A stretch of DNA of 64,000 nucleotides from Flagellimonas sp. HMM57 (GCF_021390175.1 NZ_CP090004.1:496001-560000), one strand, 5' to 3'. Shown: positions 1-7,496, counted from the stretch's first letter. Numbers and translations: made by a program. Notes: generated by a model from the letters alone, not told the origin.

Positions 1-1
1 C

Positions 2-904
2 GGTATAAGAATGGTAGGGTTCCCAAGTGCGCCCAAACTTATAAGTTTGGACCAATGGGGCAATAGCAAATGGGAGAGCTTGTCATATGCATTTGCAAGC
101 TGCGGGAACATGGTCTACAAAGCGACCGATGTGCCCGACCTGTCACTGGTCTCTTCCCTTTCAGGGATGTTCCAGGATGCCAAACAATTTAACGGGGATA
201 TAGGCGATTGGGATGTAAGCAATATTGTGACTATGGATGGTATGTTCGTAAGGGCATCATCGTTCAACCAAGATATTGGTGGGTGGAACACGGAAAATGT
301 CACCGGCATGTCTTTCATGTTCGAAGGTGCTTCTTCTTTTGACCAAAATATTGGTGGGTGGAACACGGCAAAAGTCACCGACATGACTTACATGTTCATA
401 GGGGCTTCCTCGTTCAACCAAAACATTGGTATGTGGGATGTGTCGAGCGTTAAAAAGATGGCCAGTATGTTCTTTGGCGCTTCTTCCTTTAATCAGGATA
501 TTGGTCAATGGGATACGTCAGCGGTCACCGATATGTCCGGAATGTTTTTTAATGCCTCGGCATTTAATGCCAATATTAGTGACTGGGACGTTAGTAGTGT
601 AAATAGCACACGCCTTATGTTCACCGATGCTACCTCGTTCGATCAAGATTTGGGCAGTTGGGATATTGGCAGTATAACCAACATGGAGAACATGTTCGAT
701 AACAGTGGAATGTCTGAGGGGAGCATGAACGACACCTTGATCGGTTGGTCCACTTTTGTAGAAAATAATGACAAGCCAAAAGATATAAAATGTGGTATGG
801 TGGGTATTACTATCTGTGGACCTGGAGCTAATATAACAGTTGGTGAACTTCAAGTTCAAGGTTGGGAATTTCCCGGCTTGAACCTTCTATTAGATTGCCC
901 GTAA
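2..904 (+). CDS. BspA-family surface protein with 25-residue repeats (5' end outside window)
   Basis: The frame is open from the first bases of the window, so the gene very likely begins upstream and only its C-terminal part is seen. From about residue 50 (counting from the Met at base 11) there are seven 25-residue repeats of the form F-N-Q-D-I-G-x-W-D/N-T/V-x-x-V-x-x-M-x-x-M-F-x-x-A-S-S. This is the BspA/DUF285 type of leucine-rich-like repeat found in bacterial surface proteins. No secretion signal is visible because the N-terminus is missing. The C-terminal 60 residues contain three Cys and no recognisable sorting domain. The role is probably cell-surface binding; the ligand is unknown. 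A terminator follows at once. Confidence 0.85.
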   Translation, partial: GIRMVGFPSAPKLISLDQWGNSKWESLSYAFASCGNMVYKATDVPDLSLVSSLSGMFQDAKQFNGDIGDWDVSNIVTMDGMFVRASSFNQDIGGWNTENVTGMSFMFEGASSFDQNIGGWNTAKVTDMTYMFIGASSFNQNIGMWDVSSVKKMASMFFGASSFNQDIGQWDTSAVTDMSGMFFNASAFNANISDWDVSSVNSTRLMFTDATSFDQDLGSWDIGSITNMENMFDNSGMSEGSMNDTLIGWSTFVENNDKPKDIKCGMVGITICGPGANITVGELQVQGWEFPGLNLLLDCP

Positions 905-942
905 GCATTCCATCATACTAAGACGTTACATAAAAAGATTTG

Positions 943-976
943 AAGGCCGGTGTGGATGACCATTCCGGTCTTTTTT
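943..976 (+). terminator. Intrinsic terminator after the BspA-like gene
   Basis: An 8-bp stem (aaggccgg at 943-950 with ccggtctt at 965-972, one G-T pair) is followed by a T run. It lies about 40 bases after the stop codon of the repeat protein. Confidence 0.75.
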
Positions 977-1024
977 ATGAACTCATCTTGAGTTTATGTT
1001 TGGAACCGAGAATAAAGGCTTTGT

Positions 1025-1092
1025 GTCCTGATGAAGTCATTTTTTGATTGCATAGCCATAGCTACGGAAGTGAAAAATGGCAAAATCAGGAC
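1025..1092. repeat. Long imperfect stem-loop in intergenic DNA, possible dispersed repeat or small RNA
   Basis: Nested inverted repeats: gtcctgat (1025-1032) with atcaggac (1085-1092), then a 9-bp stem pairing 1037-1045 with 1072-1080 (two G-T pairs), then a weak tagc/gcta pair in the apical region. There is no coding frame across it and no T run after it. It lies in a 260-bp gap between a rightward and a leftward gene. Its nature is unknown; a dispersed intergenic repeat is the likeliest explanation. Confidence 0.4.
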
Positions 1093-1168
1093 GTGAAATA
1101 TTGACTTTTGCACATAAAACAATAGATTTTTAGATTGAACTCACAATAAGCAGCATACCTTGTGGCAA

Positions 1169-1483
1169 CTAGGGTTCCACTACTTCACCATCCCAATTCA
1201 TAAAACCGCCTTCAAGATTATAGGCATTTTCGATGCCAACACTGTTCATGATAGCGCACGCCTGACCACTTCTGTTCCCAGAGCGACAGTACACATAGTA
1301 GTTTTTGGACTTGTCCAGTTTTTCGATTTCGTTCAAAAAATCCTGTCCTAGGTAAATATCTATATTGGTGGAATTTGGAATATAACCTTCTTCCACTTCC
1401 TCTGGGGTTCGTACATCCAGGATAAAGGCGTTATCGTCTTTTTCCAACTGACTTGCCCATTCTTCTTGTGATAAATCTGCCAT
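1169..1483 (-). CDS. Rhodanese-like domain protein
   Basis: This is a 104-residue single-domain rhodanese (sulfurtransferase fold) without a signal peptide, so probably cytoplasmic. The N-terminal part has the L-D-V-R-T-P-E-E signature (residues 22-29). The active-site loop is C-R-S-G-N-R-S with the catalytic Cys at 66. A conserved E-G-G-F-x-x-W segment follows near residues 91-97. Such proteins move sulfane sulfur or bind sulfur-carrier partners; the substrate is not evident. It lies downstream of two thioredoxin-fold genes on the same strand but is separated from them by an intrinsic terminator, so it may be expressed apart from them. Confidence 0.93.
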   Translation of the reverse strand: MADLSQEEWASQLEKDDNAFILDVRTPEEVEEGYIPNSTNIDIYLGQDFLNEIEKLDKSKNYYVYCRSGNRSGQACAIMNSVGIENAYNLEGGFMNWDGEVVEP

Positions 1484-1504
1484 CGTAACTAATTTTAATA
1501 TTCT

Positions 1505-1539
1505 GTAAAAATAAAAATCCGAAGCATCACTTCGGATTT
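1505..1539 (-). terminator. Intrinsic terminator between the thioredoxin-like and rhodanese genes (leftward)
   Basis: A perfect 10-bp stem (aaatccgaag at 1515-1524 with cttcggattt at 1530-1539) and a 5-base loop are followed on the minus strand by a T-rich run at 1505-1514. It ends the 1562-2179 transcript about 22 bases before the rhodanese start. Confidence 0.75.
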
Positions 1540-1561
1540 AAAGACTATTTATTTTTTCAAT

Positions 1562-2179
1562 TTAAACCTTAATGGTACAACCTATTGCCTTAGTGGTTTC
1601 AACTGCTATTTTTTTACCAGAAAGCATCGCATCAATGGCATTTTCAACAAATTTTTCCTCAACTTTCGATGCATCTTGATAGTTATCGTCAATGGCACCT
1701 ATATATTTTACAATATTTCCTTTGGAAGTTTTTTCGAGCAAGTATACATGTGGCGTTCGCGTTGCGCCATACTGTGGATAGATTTTCTGTCCTTCATCCA
1801 ACAAATAAGGAAAGGTAAATCCTTTTTCTGAAGCTCTCTTTTTCATTGCTTCAAAATTATCGCCTGGTTTGGTTTCAGGATTGTTTGGGTTTATGGCTAT
1901 CACGGGAACCCCCTTAGCTTTGTATTTTGCATCAAGTTCAATAATTCGATCCTCATAAGCTACTGCATAGGGACACGTGTTACAGGTGAAAATCACCAGA
2001 AATCCTTTTGCATCCTTATAATCGGATAAAGAGACCGTATTTCCATCTATATTCTTCAATGAAAAATCGGTAGCCATATCCCCAATGGCATATCCTTTTT
2101 CTAAGGTAGCAGATTTGTCCGTAAATGCACCCAATGAAAGCAAGAGTACAAATAGACCTACAATTTTAATTGTTTTCAT
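1562..2179 (-). CDS. Secreted thioredoxin/peroxiredoxin-like family protein
   Basis: A 205-residue protein with an N-terminal signal peptide (about residues 1-20) followed by an AhpC/TSA-like thioredoxin fold. The redox motif is C-N-T-C-P, with Cys at 66 and 69, after an F-L-V-I-F-T strand. A cis-Pro loop of the R-T-P-H-V-Y type lies further on. Family members of this type are periplasmic thiol oxidoreductases. The gene follows the TlpA-like lipoprotein gene by only a few bases, so the two probably form an operon acting on periplasmic thiols. The exact substrate is not known. Confidence 0.88.
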   Translation of the reverse strand: MKTIKIVGLFVLLLSLGAFTDKSATLEKGYAIGDMATDFSLKNIDGNTVSLSDYKDAKGFLVIFTCNTCPYAVAYEDRIIELDAKYKAKGVPVIAINPNNPETKPGDNFEAMKKRASEKGFTFPYLLDEGQKIYPQYGATRTPHVYLLEKTSKGNIVKYIGAIDDNYQDASKVEEKFVENAIDAMLSGKKIAVETTKAIGCTIKV

Positions 2180-2186
2180 GATAGTT

Positions 2187-2747
2187 TTAGTTTATGAATT
2201 TATTCAGTTCTTCGTTCAATTCTTCGTAAGTAAAGCCACGCTCATAAAAACCTCGCTTTTCTTTATTGTAAATTAAAGTTGCTGGTATACCTCCACCCCA
2301 CTCTTCCGCTACTTTGGGAATCCAATCGTTTTGTTTTGGGTCATCCAAAATGACAACTTTCGATTTTAAACCATTTTTTTCAACATAAGGCTCCAATCTC
2401 GACTTCCACATGGTGGGCATATCCAAACTTACCAAAACGACCTCTACATTTTCGTCCTTCATTTCTGCATTTACTTGTTCAAAGTAGGGAAGCTCCTCAA
2501 TACAAGGCTTGCACCATGTCGCCCAAAAATTTATGATATATGTTTTGTCGTCCTCTTTATTCAATAAAGGTTCAAGGCCTTCATAGTCGTATACAGGAAA
2601 CTTTACGTCTTGATCTTTGGAATTAGCTGCGGTCCCAGTAGTTTCGTCTACTGTATCTACAATTTCTGATTCTTTTTTCTTTTCTTTTGACCCACATCCC
2701 ATCAATAGAACCAATGCTAGTGAGACAACTAAGACTGAGCGTAACAT
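2187..2747 (-). CDS. TlpA-like thioredoxin-fold lipoprotein
   Basis: The ATG at 2747 is chosen because it gives a clean lipoprotein signal (L-L-M-G-C, lipidated Cys 18); a start further upstream would put 12 extra residues before it. After a charged linker, the domain carries W-A-T-W-C-K-P-C with redox Cys at 79 and 82 and a G-G-G-I-P-A-T cis-Pro loop. TlpA/ResA-type proteins reduce disulfides in the periplasm, for example on apocytochromes. It is the first gene of a pair with the secreted thioredoxin-like gene 7 bases downstream. Confidence 0.9.
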   Translation of the reverse strand: MLRSVLVVSLALVLLMGCGSKEKKKESEIVDTVDETTGTAANSKDQDVKFPVYDYEGLEPLLNKEDDKTYIINFWATWCKPCIEELPYFEQVNAEMKDENVEVVLVSLDMPTMWKSRLEPYVEKNGLKSKVVILDDPKQNDWIPKVAEEWGGGIPATLIYNKEKRGFYERGFTYEELNEELNKFIN

Positions 2748-2796
2748 GTTGTTTAGTTTGCAACTAAAGTAATGATTGTACAAACTTTCACTTTTG

Positions 2797-2817
2797 CTTT
2801 TAACAAAAATTTATTGC
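2797..2817 (-). promoter_or_regulatory. 21-bp element repeated upstream of the DUF1800 gene
   Basis: This stretch matches 5509-5529 at 20 of 21 positions in the same orientation. On the minus strand it holds TTTTGTTAAAAG, which could be a -33 region. It lies 50-70 bases upstream of the TlpA-like start. The function is inferred only from the repetition and position. Confidence 0.4.
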
Positions 2818-2838
2818 TCTTTACTTTGGAATCTATTT

Positions 2839-4029
2839 TCATACTAAATCCAAGGCTTCAAACTTACCAGAGATGATAGCTTCAGTATCCGTTTGCAACC
2901 ACTGCTTTAAAAGCGAAGTATATATTTGTCTAAAATCAATTTCATATTTAATATCTCCGTTTCCATCCAAATCCAAAAGTGATGATGGGGCATTGTACAT
3001 CCCCGGATTTTTGAGGTTTTCGCCCATCAAAAAGACAGCATTGGCCGCACCGTGATCAGTACCATTGGCTGCATTTTGTTTTACGCGTCTTCCAAATTCC
3101 GAGAAGGTAAAGATAATAGTATCCTTGAACGTACCCGCATTTTTCAAGTCGTTGACAAATGTAGCTATGGCATTAGAATAAGTGCCCAACAATCTTTTTT
3201 GTGCGTTTACTTGATTCGCATGCGTATCGAATCCACCAAGGGAAGTATAATAAATCTGTGTTTTTAGACCGGAATTTATAAACTCGGAAACCGTTTTTAG
3301 CTGTTTTCCAAAAGCATTTTTGGGATATTCCTTTGCGCTTTTATAGACTTTGGTTTTTTCAAAAATATAGGCTGCGGAAGACTTGGCATCTATGGCGGTC
3401 TTGTAGAGATACCCAAGATTGTGTTCGCTCAAATGTTTATCCCTGGAGTTTTCGAGAACTTTTGTAAAATAGGGTTCCTTGGTAGTATTGTAGAGCAATC
3501 TTGCATTTTTTGTGGCAATACCATTGATTCTTTCGCCTTTCATCATGGTTGAAAGCATATCGTCCACTTCTATGGCGCCAACAGGGTCTTTTGCAACACC
3601 ATCAAGGTAACGCCCTACCCATCCTGTCTTTAGGATTTCGTTTGAAGCAGATGCAGTTTGCCAAATATCCGTAGACCTAAAGTGCGACCTTACCGGATTG
3701 GGATACCCCACATTGTTCATTATGGTAACATACCCGTCATCAAAAAGGTTTTTAAAGTTGGACAAAGCGGAATGAAAACCCACTTCGTCATTGACCAAAA
3801 GTAAGTCCTGTTTTTTCTGGGCAATGGAAACCCTATTTTTATAGTACACGTCATTGGTATAGGGTACAATGGTATTTAAGCCATCATTACCTCCCGACAA
3901 CTGAATAATGACCAATTTCTTATTTCCTAAATTAGCGGGCCATAGTTCGTTATGGGCCTTTAAAAAGTTTGGAACAAAGAGTACACCGCTCGCCAAACCA
4001 CTTCTCTTTATAAATGTTCTTCTCTTCAT
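2839..4029 (-). CDS. DUF1501 family protein with Tat signal
   Basis: A 396-residue protein beginning with a twin-arginine signal (M-K-R-R-T-F-I-K-R, then a hydrophobic stretch to about residue 25), so it is exported folded. The body matches DUF1501, an alkaline-phosphatase/sulfatase-like fold: I-I-Q-L-S-G-G-N-D-G-L-N near residue 42 and a late T-D-H-G-A-A-N segment where metal ligands usually sit. The family's biochemical role is not established. It sits 10 bases after the DUF1800 gene; the two families are nearly always paired. Confidence 0.92.
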   Translation of the reverse strand: MKRRTFIKRSGLASGVLFVPNFLKAHNELWPANLGNKKLVIIQLSGGNDGLNTIVPYTNDVYYKNRVSIAQKKQDLLLVNDEVGFHSALSNFKNLFDDGYVTIMNNVGYPNPVRSHFRSTDIWQTASASNEILKTGWVGRYLDGVAKDPVGAIEVDDMLSTMMKGERINGIATKNARLLYNTTKEPYFTKVLENSRDKHLSEHNLGYLYKTAIDAKSSAAYIFEKTKVYKSAKEYPKNAFGKQLKTVSEFINSGLKTQIYYTSLGGFDTHANQVNAQKRLLGTYSNAIATFVNDLKNAGTFKDTIIFTFSEFGRRVKQNAANGTDHGAANAVFLMGENLKNPGMYNAPSSLLDLDGNGDIKYEIDFRQIYTSLLKQWLQTDTEAIISGKFEALDLV

Positions 4030-4039
4030 GTTGTATGAT

Positions 4040-5416
4040 TTAGCACAGTTGAAATTCTGGTATTGACATTAACTGTATACAATATTCTGCTTTGCTCTCT
4101 TTTTCAAGGCTATCCATAAAAGGTTTGGCTTCTTCCTGTAAATTGCCCCCCAAGACAACGGTTTTAAGTTCAGCTTGCGATGTTTTTTTATGTTCGTTTT
4201 CAAAAGAGCCCCAATCGCTTTGCACATCGAGTTTTCTACCCACATTTTTCTTCTTGTTGAATTCGGTAAGACTGTCTTCAAATTCTCCTTTCACATCAAA
4301 AGAAATAATACCATCGCTCAATAATACCGATGGTAGCTTAAGGCGAACCATCATGGTATTGGAATCTATCCACTTTCTACCTCCAGGCCACCCAGCTACA
4401 TTGGGTGGATTCAATAGCTCTTGCCCCAAAAGCTTTTGTACATAGACCAGTTCCTTATTTTCCTTGAATTCATAGGGAACGATTCGCATCATACCAACCA
4501 GCACATCTGTAGGCGATTTTATTTTGTTTCCTATAATACTTTTATCATAGAACCACTTAGAGGTAAATACATGGTGCATTACTTCGGCTATGTCATAGTT
4601 AGTTCGGAAGATATCCGCCATTTTTTCGACATGGCCTTCATTTACCTCTTCACTCACAAAATAGGCATATATTTTTTTTGAAATAAAATAGGCGCATTGG
4701 GGCTGTTCCAAAATAACATCAACGATATCTTCTCCATTAAAATTCCCGGTTTTGCCCATAAAGGTTTTGCTACCAAAATCATGAATCTTTTCCTTGAATG
4801 TAAAGTCGCCTTTAAAATTATGTTTCCAACCTGTAAATGCCCTTGCGGCTTCTTTGATATCTTCTTCGGTATACTGCCCTTCACCTAAAGTAAAGAGCTC
4901 CATGAGCTCACGTGCAAAATTCTCATTTGGTTTCTTTTTTCTGTTCTGTTGGTTGTTAAGGTAATTGAGCATCGCAGCCTCTTTGGCGACGGCCACTACA
5001 AAATCACGAAAATTTCCCAAAGCATGTTGCCGTAGCGTGTTGTTAAAGGATTGGAAGTAAACAATATTACGATCACGAACTACAAAATGATTTGCCCAGA
5101 ACAAGGTCATTCGCTCCCGCAGTTGTTCGTTGGTGGTTCCCATTCGGTATATCCATTTCTTGTTGAAATCCAATAACTTTTTTCTGCTGAGTTTCTGTAA
5201 TTGCATCCTGGTATCCTTTGATATTTTCCCAGGATTATTTCTTAAAAGTGTCTTGATTTCATCGATAGGCACGTTCAAAGGTGTAATCTTACTAGAAAAT
5301 TTAAATAGGTCTTCAACTACTTGCTTATTTGTTTTTGAGGCTGCCTTTTCTGCATTTGCCAGTGTTATCCCAAAACCAGCCCTTTTATATAGATGAAATA
5401 TTTTTTCTAGTTCCAT
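4040..5416 (-). CDS. DUF1800 family protein
   Basis: A 458-residue protein of the DUF1800 family, recognised from H-L-Y-K-R-A-G-F-G at the start, F-W-A-N-H-F-V-V, N-F-A-R-E-L-M-E-L-F-T-L-G and P-P-N-V-A-G-W-P-G-G. No clear signal peptide is seen. The function is unknown; the family always travels with DUF1501, and the two may act as one exported unit. It is the first gene of the DUF1800-DUF1501 operon, transcribed divergently from the MarR regulator. Confidence 0.93.
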   Translation of the reverse strand: MELEKIFHLYKRAGFGITLANAEKAASKTNKQVVEDLFKFSSKITPLNVPIDEIKTLLRNNPGKISKDTRMQLQKLSRKKLLDFNKKWIYRMGTTNEQLRERMTLFWANHFVVRDRNIVYFQSFNNTLRQHALGNFRDFVVAVAKEAAMLNYLNNQQNRKKKPNENFARELMELFTLGEGQYTEEDIKEAARAFTGWKHNFKGDFTFKEKIHDFGSKTFMGKTGNFNGEDIVDVILEQPQCAYFISKKIYAYFVSEEVNEGHVEKMADIFRTNYDIAEVMHHVFTSKWFYDKSIIGNKIKSPTDVLVGMMRIVPYEFKENKELVYVQKLLGQELLNPPNVAGWPGGRKWIDSNTMMVRLKLPSVLLSDGIISFDVKGEFEDSLTEFNKKKNVGRKLDVQSDWGSFENEHKKTSQAELKTVVLGGNLQEEAKPFMDSLEKESKAEYCIQLMSIPEFQLC

Positions 5417-5508
5417 AAATGAAATAATTCAATGTATCTCCTATTTGTGAGACACTTAAAATAACAGATTGTTTAACCTAGAGCCTCAAAAAAATGTTAT
5501 TTATTGTT

Positions 5509-5529
5509 CTTTTAACAAAACTTTATTGC
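5509..5529 (-). promoter_or_regulatory. 21-bp element shared with the TlpA-like promoter region
   Basis: 20 of 21 bases match 2797-2817. It lies 93-113 bases upstream of the DUF1800 start and contains TTTTGTTAAAAG on the minus strand. It could be a promoter -33 region or a binding site; the evidence is repetition only. Confidence 0.4.
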
Positions 5530-5561
5530 CATGGTATTAGGAAATTTAAATTCATTTCATA

Positions 5562-5580
5562 TACATTTGTATATACAAAT
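5562..5580 (+). promoter_or_regulatory. MarR gene promoter -7 box inside a perfect 16-bp palindrome (probable operator)
   Basis: TACATTTG (5562-5569) fits the Bacteroidota -7 consensus TAnnTTTG. It overlaps a perfect palindrome, ATTTGTATATACAAAT (5565-5580), that ends 11 bases before the MarR ATG. MarR proteins bind such palindromes as dimers, so autorepression by occluding the -7 box is likely. No TTG is seen at the expected -33 distance. Confidence 0.6.
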
Positions 5581-5591
5581 ATTGTTTAGAC

Positions 5592-6038
5592 ATGAATGTC
5601 GAAGAGGTAATTAAAAGGGCAAAAAAACTAAGCTTGGAAACAAAGACCATCATCCATATTGAATTGGTCAGCAACAAAATGAAGGAAGTCATAGCCTCTG
5701 CATTAAAACCTCATGAAGTTTCGCTGCCTCAGTTTAACGTACTCCGGATTTTGAGAGGCCAAAAGGGCCAACCTGCCAATCTCTCCACACTAAATGAGCG
5801 TATGGTGACGAAAATGAGCAATACGACAAGATTGGTAGATAAATTACTCGTTAAGGGATATGTAAGCAGATGTGTGTGTGAATCCAATAGACGAAAAGTA
5901 GAGATTTTCATCACCGACAGCGGAATGGATGAACTTATTAAAATGGATAGAGCAGTTTACGATGCAGAACAGAGTATAGTCAAAAACTTGTCAAAAGAAG
6001 AATTAAATACATTAAATCAATTATTAGATAAATTTTAA
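5592..6038 (+). CDS. MarR family transcriptional regulator
   Basis: A 148-residue winged-helix regulator of the MarR type: helix 1 dimerisation region, then S-L-P-Q-F-N-V-L-R-I-L-R-G, L-N-E-R-M-V-T-K-M-S-N-T-T-R-L-V-D-K-L as recognition helices (about residues 65-85), and a wing with C-E-S-N-R-R-K-V-E-I. Proteins of this family respond to small phenolic or oxidising ligands. The gene stops one base before the nitroreductase start, so the two are co-transcribed. A palindromic operator lies in front. It probably represses its own operon. Confidence 0.93.
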   Translation: MNVEEVIKRAKKLSLETKTIIHIELVSNKMKEVIASALKPHEVSLPQFNVLRILRGQKGQPANLSTLNERMVTKMSNTTRLVDKLLVKGYVSRCVCESNRRKVEIFITDSGMDELIKMDRAVYDAEQSIVKNLSKEELNTLNQLLDKF

Positions 6039-6039
6039 A

Positions 6040-6672
6040 ATGAACAATATCTTAGAGAACAGAACTTGGCGCTACGCCACCAAAAAATTCGATAACACCA
6101 AAAAAGTTTCCGAAGAGGATTTGGAACTGTTATTGGAAGCCACTCGCTTAAGTGCATCATCGTATGGACTGCAACCCTACCACATCTTTGTAATATCCGA
6201 TCAGGAAACAAAAGAAAAGCTGAAGCCGGTTTCATGGGGACAATCCCAACTTACAGATGCTTCGCATGTGATAGTATTTGCACATACAACTGATTTTGGC
6301 GAGGAACTGGTCGACGACTATCTACATAACGTAAGCACTACCCGGAACATTCCAGCAGAAGGTTTGAAAGCCTATGGGGATTTCATGAAATCTAAATTAT
6401 TGGAACTATCTGCAGAGACCAAATCTGTATGGACGGCAAGACAATCATATATTGCTTTAGGCAACGTAATGCAGGCTGCAGCAGAACTTAAAATCGACAC
6501 CTGCCCAATGGAAGGTATTGAGAACGATGCATACAACGAGATTCTTGGCCTTACCGAAAAAAATCTGAATACAGCAGTGGTATTGACAATCGGTTACCGA
6601 TCCAATGAAGATGAAACCCAAAACTATGCAAAGGTTAGAAAATCGAAAGAAGAACTATTTACACACATATAA
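6040..6672 (+). CDS. NAD(P)H-dependent nitroreductase family oxidoreductase
   Basis: A 210-residue flavoprotein of the NfsB-like nitroreductase family, expected to bind FMN and reduce quinones or nitro compounds with NAD(P)H. The N-terminal R-T-W-R-Y-A-T-K-K-F and R-L-S-A-S-S-Y-G-L-Q-P segments (residues about 8-50) match the FMN phosphate and isoalloxazine contacts; W-T-A-R-Q-S-Y-I-A-L-G-N and C-P-M-E-G-I follow. It lies between MarR and YceI genes in one operon, which suggests a response to electrophiles or quinones. Confidence 0.92.
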   Translation: MNNILENRTWRYATKKFDNTKKVSEEDLELLLEATRLSASSYGLQPYHIFVISDQETKEKLKPVSWGQSQLTDASHVIVFAHTTDFGEELVDDYLHNVSTTRNIPAEGLKAYGDFMKSKLLELSAETKSVWTARQSYIALGNVMQAAAELKIDTCPMEGIENDAYNEILGLTEKNLNTAVVLTIGYRSNEDETQNYAKVRKSKEELFTHI

Positions 6673-6707
6673 CAATTAAGAACTAAAACAGAAATTTAAA
6701 CACAATC

Positions 6708-7283
6708 ATGAAAAAAACAATTTTAAGTTTAGCATTGACAGCGGTATTCGGATTAACTGCTAGCGCCAATCCAATCGATGGCGAGAAAAAAGAAGTAAAA
6801 ACCGGTGAAAGTACGGTAACCTGGAAGGCTTACAAAGTAACTGGTTCCCATACCGGAACTATAAATTTAAAATCTGGAGCTCTTGAATTTGATGGTGATA
6901 AGCTCACAGGTGGAGAATTTATAGTAGATATGACTTCTATAAACACAACCGATTTGGAAGGAGAATATAAGCAAAAACTGGATGGACACCTTCATTCTGA
7001 TGACTTTTTCTCGACAGCTTCCAATCCAACCTCAAAGTTGGTATTTACCAATGTGAAGTCCAATGGTAAGAATGCTTATGAAGTTATAGGGGACTTGACC
7101 ATAAAGGGAATTACAAAACCGGTAACTTTTGATGTTTCCATTTATGGAAGTAAGGCTACCGCTACGTTAAAAGTGGACAGAACAAACTATGATGTAAAAT
7201 ATGGTTCCGGGAGTTTCTTCGACAATTTAGGAGACAAAACCATTTATGATGAATTTGATTTAGTGGTCGATTTGCAGATGTAA
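6708..7283 (+). CDS. YceI family periplasmic protein
   Basis: A 191-residue protein with a signal peptide ending near residue 20 (A-S-A-N) and a YceI lipocalin-like beta barrel. Characteristic segments are T-V-T-W-K-A-Y-K-V-T-G-S-H-T-G, H-L-H-S-D-D-F-F and G-D-L-T-I-K-G-I-T-K-P-V. Related proteins bind polyisoprenoids or amphiphiles. It follows the nitroreductase gene by 35 bases and is ended by a strong terminator, so it closes the MarR operon. Confidence 0.93.
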   Translation: MKKTILSLALTAVFGLTASANPIDGEKKEVKTGESTVTWKAYKVTGSHTGTINLKSGALEFDGDKLTGGEFIVDMTSINTTDLEGEYKQKLDGHLHSDDFFSTASNPTSKLVFTNVKSNGKNAYEVIGDLTIKGITKPVTFDVSIYGSKATATLKVDRTNYDVKYGSGSFFDNLGDKTIYDEFDLVVDLQM

Positions 7284-7304
7284 TCACCACTGGTTTAGTG
7301 TTTG

Positions 7305-7340
7305 AAAATCCCGTCTTGCCGTAATGCAGGCGGGATTTTT
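7305..7340 (+). terminator. Intrinsic terminator after the YceI gene
   Basis: A 9-bp stem (aaaatcccg at 7305-7313 with cgggatttt at 7331-7339) extended by an inner cttgc/gcagg stem, then T residues. It lies only 12 bases before the trp promoter. Confidence 0.85.
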
Positions 7341-7350
7341 AAAAAACAAA

Positions 7351-7381
7351 TTTGCAAGTTTCAATTTCCTTTCTATCTTTG
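7351..7381 (+). promoter_or_regulatory. trp operon promoter
   Basis: TTTG at 7351-7354 (-33) and TATCTTTG at 7374-7381 (-7, consensus TAnnTTTG) are separated by 19 bases, the best promoter match in the window. The predicted start of transcription, a few bases after 7381, falls on or next to the leader ATG at 7387, so the trp leader transcript may have no 5' UTR. Confidence 0.8.
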
Positions 7382-7386
7382 ACCTA

Positions 7387-7443
7387 ATGAACATAAGAAC
7401 AACAAATACTTGGTGGTGGATTAATTTACGTCGAATGTCGTGA
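7387..7443 (+). CDS. trpL: trp operon leader peptide (18 residues, three consecutive Trp)
   Basis: ATG to TGA reads MNIRTTNTWWWINLRRMS. Three adjacent TGG codons at 7411-7419 are the classic sign of a tryptophan-sensing leader peptide. It is followed 24 bases later by an intrinsic terminator and then by the trp operon. The last three codons and the stop (7436-7443) form the 5' arm of the alternative antiterminator. Slow decoding of the Trp codons when charged tRNA-Trp is scarce would hold the ribosome about 17 bases before this arm. The start codon lies 5 bases after the promoter -7 box, so initiation is probably leaderless. Confidence 0.88.
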   Translation: MNIRTTNTWWWINLRRMS

Positions 7444-7496
7444 ACCTGTCCCCATTGTAATCATATAGAGGCTTGTCATCACGACAGGCCTTTTTT
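7436..7496 (+). promoter_or_regulatory. trp attenuator: terminator and competing antiterminator
   Basis: Terminator: aggcttgtc (7469-7477) pairs with gacaggcct (7483-7491) through one T-G pair, with a 5-base loop, and is followed by six T. Antiterminator: tgtcgtga (7436-7443) pairs perfectly over 8 bp with tcacgaca (7479-7486), which lies in the terminator loop and 3' arm, so both cannot form together. The 5' antiterminator arm ends on the TGA of the leader peptide. A terminating ribosome would cover it and allow termination; a ribosome stalled at the Trp codons would leave it free and let transcription continue. The pairings are seen directly; the switching is inferred from the classical trp model. 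Confidence 0.85.
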
